From Mesostigma viride (taxonomy: Eukaryota > Streptophyta > Mesostigmatophyceae > Mesostigmatales > Mesostigmataceae), in NCBI GenBank assembly GCA_009746045.1, contig RPFO01000022.1, positions 3,837,178-3,901,177 of the forward strand: a stretch of 64,000 nt of DNA. Reading direction: 5' to 3'. The notes below the pieces were generated by a model. The model ran no database searches. It saw only the letters and a list, made by a program, of their open reading frames with translations, and was not told the origin of the DNA. Shown here piece by piece: positions 22,461 to 43,260 of the stretch. How positions within the stretch are numbered: the stretch's first letter is position 1; every line of letters begins with the position of its first letter. Both the position numbers and the translations under genes were made by a program.

Positions 22461-24095
22461 CTATCTTGTTTGAATACCGATACATCTAGTGGGAGGCGTA
22501 GCAAAGCAACAAGCCAAAGGGAAAAACTTGCGGTTGGAAGATCATTGCTATACCACAGACAATTAGCTGAATGTGTTGCATGGGCCTGCCAGGTCGTTGC
22601 ATTTGCGCATGCACCATGATAGACATGACCAATTGCGCCTGCATGTGTGTGGGGGGGGGTGCACGGGCACAGAGCGGAAGGTGCATGTGTGCAGCCGCTG
22701 GCACTTGTTTGCCATGCATGTACTACGGCGATTTTTCTGGAATGACTAGGGAAGTACGTTGCGCCAGGGAAGGGAAAACTCCATAAAGGCCGACGCACGT
22801 GCCACTCATGCAGCTGTCCTCATGACGTATAAACATGAGTAAATGGAATTAGCTACAGACCTGTGACATCAGGCGGACCGTGTATACAAAGTGAGACAAC
22901 TATACATAGGACGTCCACGGCCAGGCGAGTAAATACAAGAGCTGTCTCCTTGATAAGAGCTCTCTGCATGTCTTTACACGACTTTGGAACGTCATCCGTC
23001 CACGAATAGTTGTCTCACTTAGTACTTAGTGAGACCACTAACATGCATGTACGTCAACACCCCTGACTTTGTGGGGGCTTGACTCAGCTGTTCCGCACGT
23101 GCATGATAAAAGGCCGATAAGTTGAGAGAGAAAGGTTGTACAGGTGGAAGCAAGGTCGGGCCTGTGATGATAACAGCTGGGTTGGATTGCGGCGCTGACG
23201 TTGTGGCAGTTGTAACATATTCTATTGGATCGCTATCGTACTTACCTGCCAACGTCAGACTAGTTCAAGCTTGGGTGGAAGGCACAGCTAGGCACGGGCA
23301 AGTGGCAATTGCCTTGGATCCTAGGGGCCTCCAGCTTGCTAACATCCTTCCTAATTGACTCAGCAAAATCTGCTCCGCATTGCACGCTCGTACACTCGTC
23401 GGTAATGGACTTACTTGATTTGTTGTTATATCGTAGTTTCAAATTTTTTTCCCTGGCGTTTTCATCTATGCACTATGCTTGTGGCGCCCATGCGGCCATG
23501 CCTGATCGGATGCCTGGCTAGCACCATGATTGTGCCGAGTGCCCATTGTTTCCCGGAAGTTTTTCGGAGTGCCGATTTGTCCATGTCTCCATGATTGTTA
23601 CCTTTGCGCATGGTGGACAGGTGGAGGCGGGACCGCGGGAGGCCTGGCACTTGGCAGCGGATGCCCGCGGCCAGGCTAGCCAAAAGAGCTGCCAAAAGAT
23701 CCGATGAAGGCGGCGCGGCGCGGAGGTGGCAGCACAACTACGCGCAACCTGGCATCCTCCCTGGACGCGTGGCATGCACCTGCCGACCGCAATCCCGTCA
23801 ACACGTTCGTGGCTTCAGGCTTGTGCAGCTAGTGTGCACACCAGGCGCCATGATTACAGCGAGTTGACGTCTTGGCGAACGCGCCGAGGCTGAAATTTGC
23901 CACGGCGGACCCTCGACCGGAAGCGGGAATTCCGACGTACGAGAAGCGTGGGTGGACGGACTAGCGGTTGTTTCCAGACCACGTTTCTTGGGGAAATCGG
24001 GAGCAAGCCGCATCCACGATATCGATATCCATGGAGCCGTCGGAATTCAGCGCAATGTACATGGGCGACCTTCGGCGTTTGCATTGTTGCTCAGG
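22461..24095. other. No gene recognised; upstream region of the AP2 gene
   Basis: Several short open frames without recognisable domains. The right end is GC-richer and probably includes the promoter and 5' UTR of the AP2 gene. An in-frame ATG at 23952 would extend that protein by 48 residues. Confidence 0.35.
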
Positions 24096-32968
<8,873 letters not shown>

Positions 32969-33057
32969 GTCAGTTAGCTGTCTATGAACAAGGGGCCGTG
33001 TAATTTTCTGGTGAGCCAGAGGCACCTGCCTGAATTCCCAGATCGACTCAATAAGAT

Positions 33058-33550
33058 GGCCGGGCCCACTTCAAATGTTCCGAAAAGTGTGACACTTTTG
33101 GTCGTTTTTTTGACTTTTTCGACGATCGTCACTCTGCAGAGTGATTCGTCGTGCAAAATCGTGCGAAATTGTGCGAAATTTGCTGAAATCGTGTGAAATT
33201 TGCTGAAATCGTGCGAATTTGTGCGAAATTTGCTGAAATTGTGCGAAATTTCATGTGAAAAATGTCGACGGTAAAAAATTTTGATGTGCACAACGTGTGT
33301 GAATTCATGCGAAATTTTGTCAAACGTCACTCCCCAAAACGACCCTTGGTTGAAATCCATGCGAAATTGTGCGAAATCATGCAAAATTGTGCGAAATCGT
33401 GCGAAATCGTGCGAAAATGTGTGAAAATTTTGCGAAAATCACGCGAAAATCACGCGAACTCGTGCGAAATTTTATTTTTTTTTTGCGAAAATAGCGAAAA
33501 AGTGTCACACACTTGGCTTGGACGGCGGAACATTTGAAGTGGGCCCGGCC
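33058..33550. mobile_element. 493-bp MITE with perfect 25-bp terminal inverted repeats
   Basis: The left end 33058-33082 begins GGCCGGGCCCACTTC and is exactly the reverse complement of 33526-33550. Flanking AGAT on both sides (33054-33057, 33551-33554) is a candidate 4-bp target duplication. The interior is made of many degenerate GTGCGAAAT and TTTGCTGAAAT words and has no ORF. It lies about 90 bp after the AP2 stop codon, probably in or near that gene's 3' UTR. Confidence 0.85.
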
Positions 33551-34220
33551 AGATGTGTAAAAGGTGCTATTCTAAAATCCCACCTGTAACATTCCCATGC
33601 ATCACTGCAATGTTCACCGCATACATGCGTGCACTTCTACAGTGAGCATGCTTTGGTTGGGTTGCCCGGATGTAGGAAAGTGTACCAGCTAGTATATATT
33701 CCTCTGTGCTGCAGCTGTGGCCAGCTCTGTGTTCGAGGTTGAACCGTGGCATATAGAGAGTCTAAGGCATATAAGCGTTTTCTTGGCCCCCGCTCGATGA
33801 GCCAGGCAGATGGCTGCTGTCATGTAACTTCAATGGCCCCTGTTGTATGATAGGTATTTCCAATTTTGCATGAACATGTGTAAAGTGTTCTAGATACTAA
33901 GATACGCACCTGCCGGTGCATTTGTCTGATATTTCATGAGTCACATGCTCCCAATGTGGAGCACACTAATACAAGAGATATAGTGCCTTCCATCCCTGTT
34001 TGTTGCGTACAACGAGAAGTCGGTGCATACAGTCTTCATTGCCTTACAAGTGCGTACGTGCGGGTTTCCCCACACATGCATGCATGCTAATGATGCATGG
34101 CCTTCGATCTGCGCCCAGCTAGCCTAGGCAAGGCTGCATAGTACCATGCATGCATGTGATGTATATTCATTGAGAATGATAAAATACGGCGGTGAGATTG
34201 GCATATGATTAATTAATTAA
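33551..34220. other. Unique sequence, no gene recognised
   Basis: AT-rich intergenic DNA between the MITE and the second family 1 TTAA element. It ends in (TTAA)n, the target of that element. Confidence 0.4.
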
Positions 34221-34224
34221 TTAA

Positions 34225-35945
34225 CTCGTCGTCTGTCCCAACTCAGTCCTCACAGGAGGACTGAGTTGACAATTTTCAACCGCGTGTAGCGACTAGGTGG
34301 GGGGTCCATCCTAAATGTTTTGATGTGGATCGGGGGTGTACTAGATGTCATTTTGTTGGCAAAAATACTGCATATGTGAAAACTTGACCCGAACACCTGA
34401 AAATTACACGGACGATGGGCACCCCTCGCGAATTTGCATTTTTCGGGATAAGAACGAGTGGGAAAAATTCAATCAAATCCTCGTGCATGAAGAAAAAATA
34501 TAGGCATGTAAACAACATAGTTCTTGAAACGTGGAAAAAAAACTGGGCTCGATTTGGCCACTGCAACTGCCTGAAACAATTAAAAAACTCTCAGTCCTCA
34601 GGAGAGGAATGGGGCTTTTGCTAACTTTGCTAGCATGTAAGTGCGGTCATACTACACACCACCGTGGCCACCAACCATCCCAATCAACTCATTTCCCTTC
34701 AAGCATTACAGGACAACACACTTGCATCATCATACTTCAGGTATATCATACCTTATCATGTAGTGAGAGCCTATGCATGCAGGTAGGGAATGGGCTTGGA
34801 TACCCTACCAACAAAGGGTTATGTTATAAGTGTCAACCACCAATATAATGGGTAGGTGAAGCATATTTCCATTGTTTCTAACAACAATAGATATGGCTAT
34901 AACTGTTTTGCCTTGCCATGATGTGGCCAACATAGTTGCTGGCACATGATGGCAGTGGTTTGTCACCAAGACTTTTCACTCACCCGTAAAAGCTTGAATG
35001 CACCCTTGACGCGGCCCGTGGCCTCAAAATCATGCAGTATGAACGTAGCAAAAGAATAACTAACATCTATGAAGGTGTTTAAACCTGCACAGCTCCTAAA
35101 ACCCTGCACAACTACACTGGGTCAAGGCAAATGCCTGATAACATCATCTGAAAAGGGGGTTTTAGAGAGGGCAGGCAACGGTCAAGAAAGAGCATCAAGA
35201 CTTGAACCTGACAACGCCTCGCAAGCTTAAACTCATGTACAAACATCAAGAAACGAAGAGGCAACGATTATCCGGCTTTACCTGGCACGGCTGGCGTTAC
35301 CTTGGCCCAGGCGGTGCCCGCAAAAGTGGCACTTTGCGGCACATAGACCATGACGTGACAGAATGGTCGAAATACTCAAATCTATACTGTCACTCAATTT
35401 ATTCTAATACGATGCATGTTAAAATGTAGAAAGAAACCTATCAGCCATTGAAATTGCGCCGGAAAGCAAGCGCAGTCATCAATTCCGTCGACCTGCCTTA
35501 TCGCAGTTTTTTCCAGCAAGAACAGTGCCGACACCGGGTAAATCGCATCCCCGCGAGCTAAAAATGTATTTTTATCATCTTTAGGGCATGTTAAATCTAT
35601 TTCCTGAGTTTGGACAGCTAACTCGTCCGCAAACGTAAACTGCATGCATGGGCGCGAGCCGCCATGGCTAGGTCGTGCATTTCCGGAACTCGCGTTTCAC
35701 GTGGAAAAGTACCCTTACCACCTGTACTTTGACCGTACATTTAGCCGCTCATACCAAATCCAAAAAAATCCCAAAAATATGTCCAAGAAAGATCTTTTCA
35801 CGTAGTATTTGAATAAATTTTGAGAGAATTGTTTTGTCAAACATTCTGACCGGGGCGAATTTTCTACGAAACCCAAAAACTCGGTCCTCTAGAGAGGACT
35901 GAGTTCAACTCAGTCCTCCGTAGAGGACCAGGGACAGACGACGAG
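34225..35945 (-). mobile_element. TTAA-flanked DNA transposon, family 1, copy 2 (inverted)
   Basis: 1721 bp, TTAA on both sides (34221-34224 and 35946-35949), with the same 15-bp TIR and subterminal palindromes as 20473-22190 but in the opposite orientation. By eye the two copies differ only by scattered substitutions. Its 83-codon frame (35645 to 35394, minus) is intact. The right TTAA belongs to another retroelement tail (ATAGACACGTGACTGCG). Confidence 0.88.
35394..35645 (-). CDS. Small ORF (83 aa) inside TTAA element copy 2
   Basis: Near-identical to the frame at 20773-21024, differing by a Gln-to-Thr change and at the C-terminal residues. No domain recognised. Preservation may reflect only recent duplication. 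Confidence 0.35.
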   Translation of the reverse strand: MQFTFADELAVQTQEIDLTCPKDDKNTFLARGDAIYPVSALFLLEKTAIRQVDGIDDCACFPAQFQWLIGFFLHFNMHRIRIN

Positions 35946-36027
35946 TTAATAGACACGTGACTGCGTCACGTGAGCATAAGTCCTCAGTGGGAGGGGAACA
36001 TGGGATGGAATGGATGGTATAAGCTAT

Positions 36028-37712
36028 CTAGGTCCTAGTTACAGGGGTGTGGGCACCGCGGCCCGAATCGCTATGAATGCCATACTTGGTCACACGCGGA
36101 GCCCCCACAGGCTTGGGGGTGGTCTCCTTCATCACTACTTGCCATCTATCCTTGCGCACCATCTGCCTCCATATTACAGACAAACCAGGAGGCTGCCCGG
36201 GGGTGAGCCCGTCACGTCTAGTGTAGCACATGTCCATGCCGAGTCTATCACGAAAAGTCCACGGGTGGCGGCCCTGCCGCGCGCGGCCGGGGGCACGCCA
36301 GGTGAGGACATATCGCCCAGGCTGGGCGGGCTTGGTGCCAGCTAGTCTATCTGATGTATCTACCTGATCTGTGCGGGCCAGGTGCCCGGCTAGGTCCAGG
36401 CGCCTGTGCCTAATAATGTGGGAAACATAGGGCAAATCAGCGTACAAATCCTCATTACTAATGTGCAAACCAAAGGGGATGTTAAGGGCCTTGCGCAGCA
36501 TCTTGGTGACGGCGCCGTCGAGTCGTTGCTCCAGCTCCTGCATCAGTGTCCACGTCTCGGCGCCGTAGGTCAGGATCGTCAGAATGACGACCTTGAAGAG
36601 GTCACGCTTGACGATCCGGGGTAGGGCGGGGTTGCTCCACCAGCGGCGGTGGTCATGGAGGTGCGCCCACGCCATGCCGATCCGTGTCGTCATGTCGTCC
36701 TCGCAGTCGGGAAGCCAACTGCCGAGCAGCTTGAAGCGGCCGGAAGGAGGGTAGTTGACCTCGGCATCGTCTAAGAGGCGGAGTGTGGGTGGGGGCCCTG
36801 CCATGCCGAGGGCCAGGGCCTCCGTTTTGGGGCTGATTTCTAGACCAACCGCCCGAGCCTCGAGCGCCAGGCAGTCCAGCCAAAGTTGGGCAGACTCCGG
36901 CTTCTCGATGAGCGTGATGTCGTCGGCATAAATGAGGTCAGCTAGTAAATTCTGCTTGTTAGTCGGCCCCCCTTCCCCAAGCTCGTTCGTGATCGCTAGG
37001 CCAGGGGCACGGCCTGCAGGCTGCAATGCTAGCAAAGCGAGCACGTGCCTGGCGCATAACATAATCCACTACAATAATAAACAGGTACGGCGACAGGACG
37101 CAACCCTGCCAGACGCCGGTCTGCAGTGGGCATGGCGGGGTAATGCCGTGTTGAGTGCGCACCGAAGTGGTGGACCCCTCATACAGCGTGCGGATGACGG
37201 TAATCAGGGGAGTGGGGACGCGAGCGCGAGCAAGTACAGCCCATAGAGCGTCCCAGAGGACAGAATCAAAAGCCTTGATGAAGTCGACGAAGATCAGGAT
37301 TGCGGGAAACTCACCAGGTTGCAGGAGTCTGAGCGATTTCCTCGAAGAGGCGACGCGCGACGAAGATGGCCATGACGGTGTTGCGCCCAGGACGGAAGCC
37401 CATTTGACTTTCCCCAAGGTGACAGTCGAGAGCAGAACGAAGGCGGTTGAGGATCATGCGCATGAACAACTTAAGTGCGGCGCTCTGGATGCAGACTCCT
37501 CTGTAGTTGGCGGGGTCGTCAGGGGAACCTTTGTTTTTGTACAGCATAATACGGTAGCTGTGCTGCCACTCAGGAATCGGCGGCGCGTCGGCAAGCAGGA
37601 TCCGGTTGCAGACGTCAAGCAGGAACCCCGTGAGCGCCGTCAACTTAATCACCGGGGCTGGGAGCTGGTCAGGTCCAACGGCGGCATAAAAGCGGAGTTG
37701 CTTGGCGGCATA
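36028..37712 (-). pseudogene. LINE reverse transcriptase, well-preserved copy with two frameshifts
   Basis: Read on the minus strand. Fingers: FLLDVCNRILLADAPPIPEW, SYRIMLYKNKGSPDDPANYR, SQMGFRPGRNT. Palm: ILIFVDFIKAFDSVLWDAL (motif A, with the first catalytic Asp), GCVLSPYLFIIVVDYVM, LIYADDITLIEKPES (motif C, both Asp). Thumb: LEARAVGLEISPKTEA, FKLLGSWLPD. Tail: HRRLDLAGHLARTDQVDTSD. Frameshifts near 37315 and 37040 split it into three frames. All RT catalytic residues are present, making this the best RT in the window. Its 5' part (endonuclease, ORF1) is missing; upstream it abuts a different LINE tail. Confidence 0.9.
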
Positions 37713-37910
37713 TGATATATATTATAAATTATAATAACATAACTTCTTACATCAGAGTGAAAGCACCCAATCAAACATGAACAAAACCAAAGACAAACCT
37801 TGCGCCTACGCGTCTTCAGGCCCCTGCGCGCCGCCGCCCCCGGCCCCGCCCTTACGCCGGCCCCGTCCGTGGGCGCAGGGAGTTCTAAGTAGTCAGAGGA
37901 TGACATACGC
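37713..37910 (-). mobile_element. 3' tail of a third LINE family
   Basis: On the minus strand the end of a coding frame is followed by a 3' UTR containing GTGCTTTCACTCTGATGTAA and an AT-rich end (ATAATATATATC). Related ends occur at 50420-50500 (plus) and 50225-50290 (minus). Confidence 0.55.
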
Positions 37911-38014
37911 CGCGATGCAATCAGGTCGATCTGCCTTCGTGCACGCGCAACCTTTGATGCACCTGGATGCAGATCGTGGTGTACATAGATCTCACGCCAC
38001 CCTAAGAACTGTTC

Positions 38015-40560
38015 ATGCGATCGGTGGAGCTACTTGGCTCTAAGCTTCTCCCGGCGAGCAACCCCGCGCCCGACCAGCCCCGCTCTACCTGCGCGACGCC
38101 CGGGTGGTCGCCGCCCGGCTGGCGCTACCGCAGGCCTGCCGCCGCGGGGAGGACCTGTACCCGTACCAGGAACGGCTTACTCAAGCATATACTGCCGCAC
38201 ATGCGGAGGAGGTGGAGACACTTGCCGCCGAAATCAATCGCCACATGCACGACCGCCAACCGGCAGCACAAGGCGGCCTGGCGCTCTCTCGACCGTCTCA
38301 CCGGACGGCGGGAAACGCAACGGGCTGACATCGATCCCGGGCACCCCCAGTGAACGCCTTGAGATTTGGTTCAGCTCCCACTGAGGCCAAACTCTCGGGG
38401 GGCCCTGGCCCGCGCCCCCCGCTTGACCCCGCTGCAGCTGCACGCCCTGCGGCCAGCCGAGGCGGCCCCATTGAGCCCCCGCAGGCGCCCACCAGTGAGA
38501 CAGACTACCTGGTCCCACCGCTCTCCGGCCCCCTTGTGGACGGCCCCCACGACGAGTGGACTCCCCAGGAATGGGCTGCTGCCATCTCCACCCTCCGCAA
38601 TGATGCTGCCATATGGGAGTGGACAATATATATTTCACCGGAGGTCACTGGTTAAGATGCCTGAGCTTGAACCTTTCCTCCAGGGTGTTTGCAACCGGAT
38701 TCTAAGAGATGGCCTCCCCGGGCCGCCGACGTATTGGAAGACCGCTGTCCGGGTCATGCTCTACAAGGGCAAGGGGTCCGCCGCGGATACCGGCAACTAC
38801 CGCGGCGTACGGGCACCTCCAAAGCTGCGTGCTGAAAGTCTTCATGCGTCTCCTGCTGAATTAACCGCATGCGCGCCAGCCTCGATCCCCACCTAGGTGA
38901 GTCCCAGATGGGCTTCCGTGTTGGTCGCAATAATTTGTGTTATGGTCACCATTACCGCGCGCCGCCTGATCGAGGAAGTGAGCCGCCTCGGGCCCCCAGC
39001 CTCTTGCCATTGCTATTGATCTTCGTGGATTACACATATGCACCAAGGCATTCGATACGGTTATATGCCGCGGGACGCCCTGCATGTGGGTGGTCCTTCA
39101 CCTGTTCCACGTGTCCCATCGTACATCGTTGAGATCATCCGCCAGTTCTATGAAGGGTCCCAAGCCCAGGTCCGTACCGCCGACGGCGTCACTCCGCGGC
39201 GTTCCCCCCGCACACCGGGGTGTGGCAGCTGCAGGGCGGTGTGCTCTCCCCATATCTATTCATCATTATGGTGGACTATATTATGCGGCGTACGTGCACA
39301 AGCCTGCTTCGCCCGGGTGGAGGGGCGCCCGCCGGGGATCGAGGTCACGGAGTACGCCAGCTACTGCGGGGTTGGCCTACCCTACCGCCTGAGCGATCTG
39401 ATCTACTGCTGATGACACGACGCTCGTGGAAAGTGGAAAGTTACCTCGGAGCCAGCCCAACTCTGGCCATGCAGACAGCTTATCACTGGAAGCGCGGGCG
39501 GTGGGGCTTATGATCAGCAACAAAACGGAGGTCATGGATGGCCATCGGCTTCCCTGCTGGGATATAGCGCCACCCACCCTCCTCTTGCTGGACGGCAGCC
39601 CCGCCCCCCCGGCGACTCGCTTCAAGCTCCTTAATTGGCAGCTGGCTTCCCTCCACGGCCGACGACATCATGACACCCGCATTGGCCAGGCCTGGGCGGC
39701 CCTCCGCCGCCTCGACAGGTTCTGGACCTGCCGCTACCTGAGTGAGCGACGCCAGCGCATTCTGTTCAAGGCCCTTGACAGTCCTCAGCATCCTCCTTTA
39801 CGGCTGCGAGGCGTGGACGCTGGAGTCACCAGGCGCTGACTGAGCCAGCAGCTTGATGGCACCGTCACTAGAATGCTCCGTCATATCCTTGGCGTCCGCT
39901 ACCAAGAACGCCGCACCCGGGACGAGCTATACTGCGAGCTCCCTCTTGTCACCCATCCATAGTACCATGTCCGACACCGCCGCCTCCTCTTTGCCGGCCA
40001 TCTTGCCCGCACAGACCAGCTAGGTGAATACCGATGTGGGCCCTGCCGGGGGACGGGCCAACCAGGTAGACACCTCCTCCTATGCATGGCAGGGTACCCT
40101 TGCCCCCATCGCAACCCACTGGCAAACTTGCGCGCGCCCGGCACCGGCGCGGCGCGATCGACCCGGACCTATGTGACACAACTGCTTGAAGATGCAGGGC
40201 TTCTGGGACTATCCGTACGCCGCGCCCGCATGATTGACAAGGAGAAATGGGCTGCCATCTGCGATAAGCACCTTCCTGAGGGGTATGCTCCTGTTTTCTC
40301 CCCACGGGCCCCGCGGCCCGTTGCTAGCCAGGGTAGAAGTCCGCAGGTGGAGGTTATTGGCCCTGAGGATAGCCGCTACACTACCGCCCCGTCTGCCATT
40401 ACAGTAGAGGACAGCTCGGATGAGGATTACATCCCCATCTAGTGCTTAATGGTCCGGGGAATGATGCAGACGATATTTGTTTAAACTTTTGTGTAATTAT
40501 TTTTTCAATGAGATTAGCATAGTACTCGGACGTGGCATGCCTTTGTGCATGATCGACACG
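38015..40560 (+). pseudogene. LINE reverse transcriptase, heavily broken copy of a second subfamily
   Basis: RT motifs are spread over all three plus frames: VCNRILRDGLPGPPTYWKTA and VRVMLYKGKGSAADTGNYRG (38690-38810), ESQMGFRVGRN (38900), LIFVDYTYAP (39020), IIRQFYEGSQAQVRTADG (39130), GGVLSPYLFIIMVDYIM (39235), LEARAVGLMISNKTEV (39485), a C-terminal GLLGLSVRRARMIDKEKWAA, and stop at 40441 after EDSSDEDYIPI. The YADD motif is damaged (LIYC-stop near 39400). The 3' UTR runs directly into a (CTTA)n array. Confidence 0.85.
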
Positions 40561-40564
40561 CAAG

Positions 40565-40813
<249 letters not shown>

Positions 40814-40982
40814 TGAATACATTCTGGGCTCCTTCCTGCAAGGGTACCTAGGGTGTCAGAACTACACCTGCTCTAGGTGCACAAAGTGCACCTGCACCAC
40901 CATGATGTATCATACCTAAAAGGCCTGGCATGGGGTGGAGGATTATTATGGCTCTAGAGGCAATGGCTAGGGCATGGCTCCT

Positions 40983-41427
40983 CACGTGGCCCCCCCGCAG
41001 GACTGCGACCAGCTCAGCCTGGCCGGCACCTCCTGACGTGGGCCGGGCCCCCTAATATTAGACGCCGCAAGGCCCGCACCTTCAAAGAACAGCTAGTAGA
41101 GGACATGGGGGGCCTAGGCCTCTCCGTGATTTGGAAGAAGATGGTGGACAAGGCCAAGTGGGCCCAGGTCATAGAGGACAACGAGCCCCCCCTGTGGGGA
41201 AGCGCCCGCGTGTGCAAGCCCGTGGGAGGCACGCCAGTGCTGTATATAGATAGATGTTGTAGTTAGTATATAATGCTGTTAGATAGATGTCGTAGGTAGC
41301 TGATGTAGATAGCTTAGACCGGTAGGACTGTTTGCACCCACCCATCCATCCATCCATCCATCCATCCATCCATCGGGGTTAATGCTCCGTGACTCCCCAA
41401 CGGGAGCACGAGTCTAATTAATTAATG
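40983..41427 (+). mobile_element. 5'-truncated LINE 3' end with eight CCAT units
   Basis: Same module as 19225-20040: CAGGACTGCGACCAGCTCAG, GTTAGACGCCGCAAGGCCCG (here ATATTAG), GTGATTTGGAAGAAGATGGT, TAGACCGGTAGGACTG, CCAT repeats, GTTAATGCTCCGTGACTCCC and a TTAATTAA tail. The flank 40820-40982 is another 3'-UTR-like fragment with AGGTGCACAAAGTGCACCTG. Confidence 0.85.
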
Positions 41428-41499
41428 GCGTCTCAGCAGAGAGCAACTCTCTGCATGGGCAAGGCATGACTAAATATAAGAGTCTAATTAATTTATTAA

Positions 41500-41655
41500 T
41501 TAATTAATTAGATAAATAAATATAATAGACTAGCTTAAAATTAGCTTAGAGTTGGCTTAGTTTTGTTTCGGGGCTCCGCCTGCACCCCCATCCGGCCATC
41601 CAGCAAGGAATACGTGCTACATGATCTCCCAACGGAGTCATGTTATAATTTAACT
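41500..41655 (+). mobile_element. LINE 3' UTR tail
   Basis: Contains GGAATACGTGCTACATGATC and TCCCAACGGAGTCATGTTAT, the 3' end also seen at 18950-19045 and 57590-57650. Confidence 0.7.
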
Positions 41656-42112
41656 TGAATTTTTTTATGCATCATCTGGTGTGGAGCCCATCATAGGCAA
41701 ATATGTGCATGGCAAAATAATGCTAATTCATCATCTGGTGTGGGGCCCATAGTAGGCCTACATCAAAGAGACAACCAGCGCAGGCCAGAAATCCGGAGAA
41801 TCCGGACCATGGTAGCTCGAGCCTGCCGTTATCTTTTCCGCGTTTTCGAGTCGTTCAGGATGATGAAGATGAATGGTGATGGAAATGTGTATCCTTGTGC
41901 ATTGAAATTATGGCTGGCTTACGTGTGGAGCGACTAGATGACCTAGACGGTGGGGCCGGAAACGTACATGTACAAGGCCACGTTGGCGAGGCCTTACTGT
42001 ATTCTACACTACTACTGCTATAGTCCCCTAGGCTTGGGTGGCTGAGGGTGCTGGGGCAGCGGGGGTCGCTTGCCAGGGCTTGTGGGCGACGTAGATGACC
42101 GAATGCCATGCA
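41645..42112 (-). mobile_element. Half-LINE (ORF1-only) 3' fragment, copy C, with SINE-like insert
   Basis: On the minus strand 42112-41964 matches the ORF1 end and 3' UTR start of copy A (CATCTACGTCGCCCACAAGC, CAGTAGTAGTGTAGAATA, GTGGCCTTGTACATG). 41765-41645 matches its continuation (ACACCAGATGATG, ATTAGCATTATTTTGCCATG). The SINE-like repeat 41766-41963 interrupts it. Confidence 0.7.
41766..41963 (+). mobile_element. SINE-like repeat, second full copy
   Basis: AAGAGACAACCAGCGCAGGC through GGGGCCGGAAAC, nearly identical to 19291-19493. It splits the minus-strand half-LINE copy C. No clean target duplication is visible here. Confidence 0.8.
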
Positions 42113-42356
42113 TACGCAGCCTAATTGACCCCCCACGGCTAAATAACGGAGGCACGATATCAAAGTAATCGAAGTAAGTTTATTTTAATGCGCAGGTATT
42201 GGGTTCCCATTATGTTGTCTGACTTGATGTACCCATGCATGATGTCATTCTCGATCCCAAAATGCAAAACCCCCGGGAAAACCTGTCCCAAGCAAGCCTG
42301 CCTTCTATGATCTAATGCTAGGTCAGCCTGCATACAGCAGCACGCACACGGAAACA

Positions 42357-43202
42357 CTATCCTTTGCCATCTGTCCTGCCCCAACTTCCTCGGGCCGCAT
42401 CAGCTGCAGGCGGCGGAAAATAGCTCGCACGGCTGGATGCCACATGAGCATACTTGCAGTCTTCACCTTTGTTGCAGCGCCCACGCGGGAAGTAGCCGCA
42501 GACAATGAGTCGCCTTCCCCGTGCCCATTCGAACAAGCTTACGACCTTCTCGGGCTTGCCCTCCACAAGCTCCACCACCAGCACTTTGCGTTGGTCAAGC
42601 ATGGCGCCCGAGCGGCTGGGTAGGGTGACGTCAGCAGATGCACCAGTATGCGTGTCGTGGTCACTAGCTGGGTTCATGACAACGGTGCCAACCTTGTGCC
42701 CGATGGGACAGTAGAAGCGCCGCAAGAAGAGGCCATCTGCCTGCGTCGCATCTCTAGCGAGAGTGGACCCTGCCAACGGGGGGTCATCGCAGCGAACGGG
42801 CGCACTGCCTCCGCCAGCCTGCACCAGGGCGACATGAGTGCCACCGTCCGCTCGAATGACTTTTAAATCGTCTGGCACACGCAACGGCAGCACCCAGCCA
42901 CACATCGCACACTCGGCCTGCACCACACGGCCGGCCCTGGCTTGCACCGAAGCGGCTGCCGTGGTGTTTTCAACCTCTCCCATGGGCGCCTCGGCATGCT
43001 CCATGGGGATGTCCGCATTATTCTCCACCACGATAGCCTCAGTGGCCGGCACAGCGCCCTGCGCCGGCACCGCCGAGGCCTCTGCCTGCAGTGTCGGGGA
43101 CTCTGCACCAGAAGAAGACCTGGTGGGGATATTCGCACAACGCATCTGGCACCATACATTGTCAACATCAATAGCATACACCAACGTCAATCGTGAAATC
43201 AT
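42357..43202 (-). CDS. CCCH zinc-finger protein
   Basis: A 281-residue frame. Near the C-terminus CGYFPRGRCNKGEDCKYAH (about residues 235-253) is a C-x7-C-x5-C-x3-H zinc finger, the type that binds RNA in many eukaryotic proteins. Upstream are Cys pairs (ECAMCG near 118-123, then FYCPIGHK) that could form another metal site. The N-terminal half is Ala/Glu-rich. The ATG at 43202 may not be the true start: an in-frame ATG follows CAG near 43145, and an intron could lie upstream. The frame stops at 42357, and it is surrounded by transposon fragments. I do not recognise a specific orthologue. Confidence 0.65.
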   Translation of the reverse strand: MISRLTLVYAIDVDNVWCQMRCANIPTRSSSGAESPTLQAEASAVPAQGAVPATEAIVVENNADIPMEHAEAPMGEVENTTAAASVQARAGRVVQAECAMCGWVLPLRVPDDLKVIRADGGTHVALVQAGGGSAPVRCDDPPLAGSTLARDATQADGLFLRRFYCPIGHKVGTVVMNPASDHDTHTGASADVTLPSRSGAMLDQRKVLVVELVEGKPEKVVSLFEWARGRRLIVCGYFPRGRCNKGEDCKYAHVASSRASYFPPPAADAARGSWGRTDGKG

Positions 43203-43260
43203 GCATAAAAGCTTGGCAGCTCATTGGCCTCGGTCCAGATTGCGCCATCTATTAAATTCC

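Noticed and set aside
36028-37062. A stand-alone 344-residue host gene on the minus strand
   Set aside because: Contains the LINE YADD and thumb motifs and continues the RT frames to its right, so it is the C-terminal half of a retrotransposon RT.
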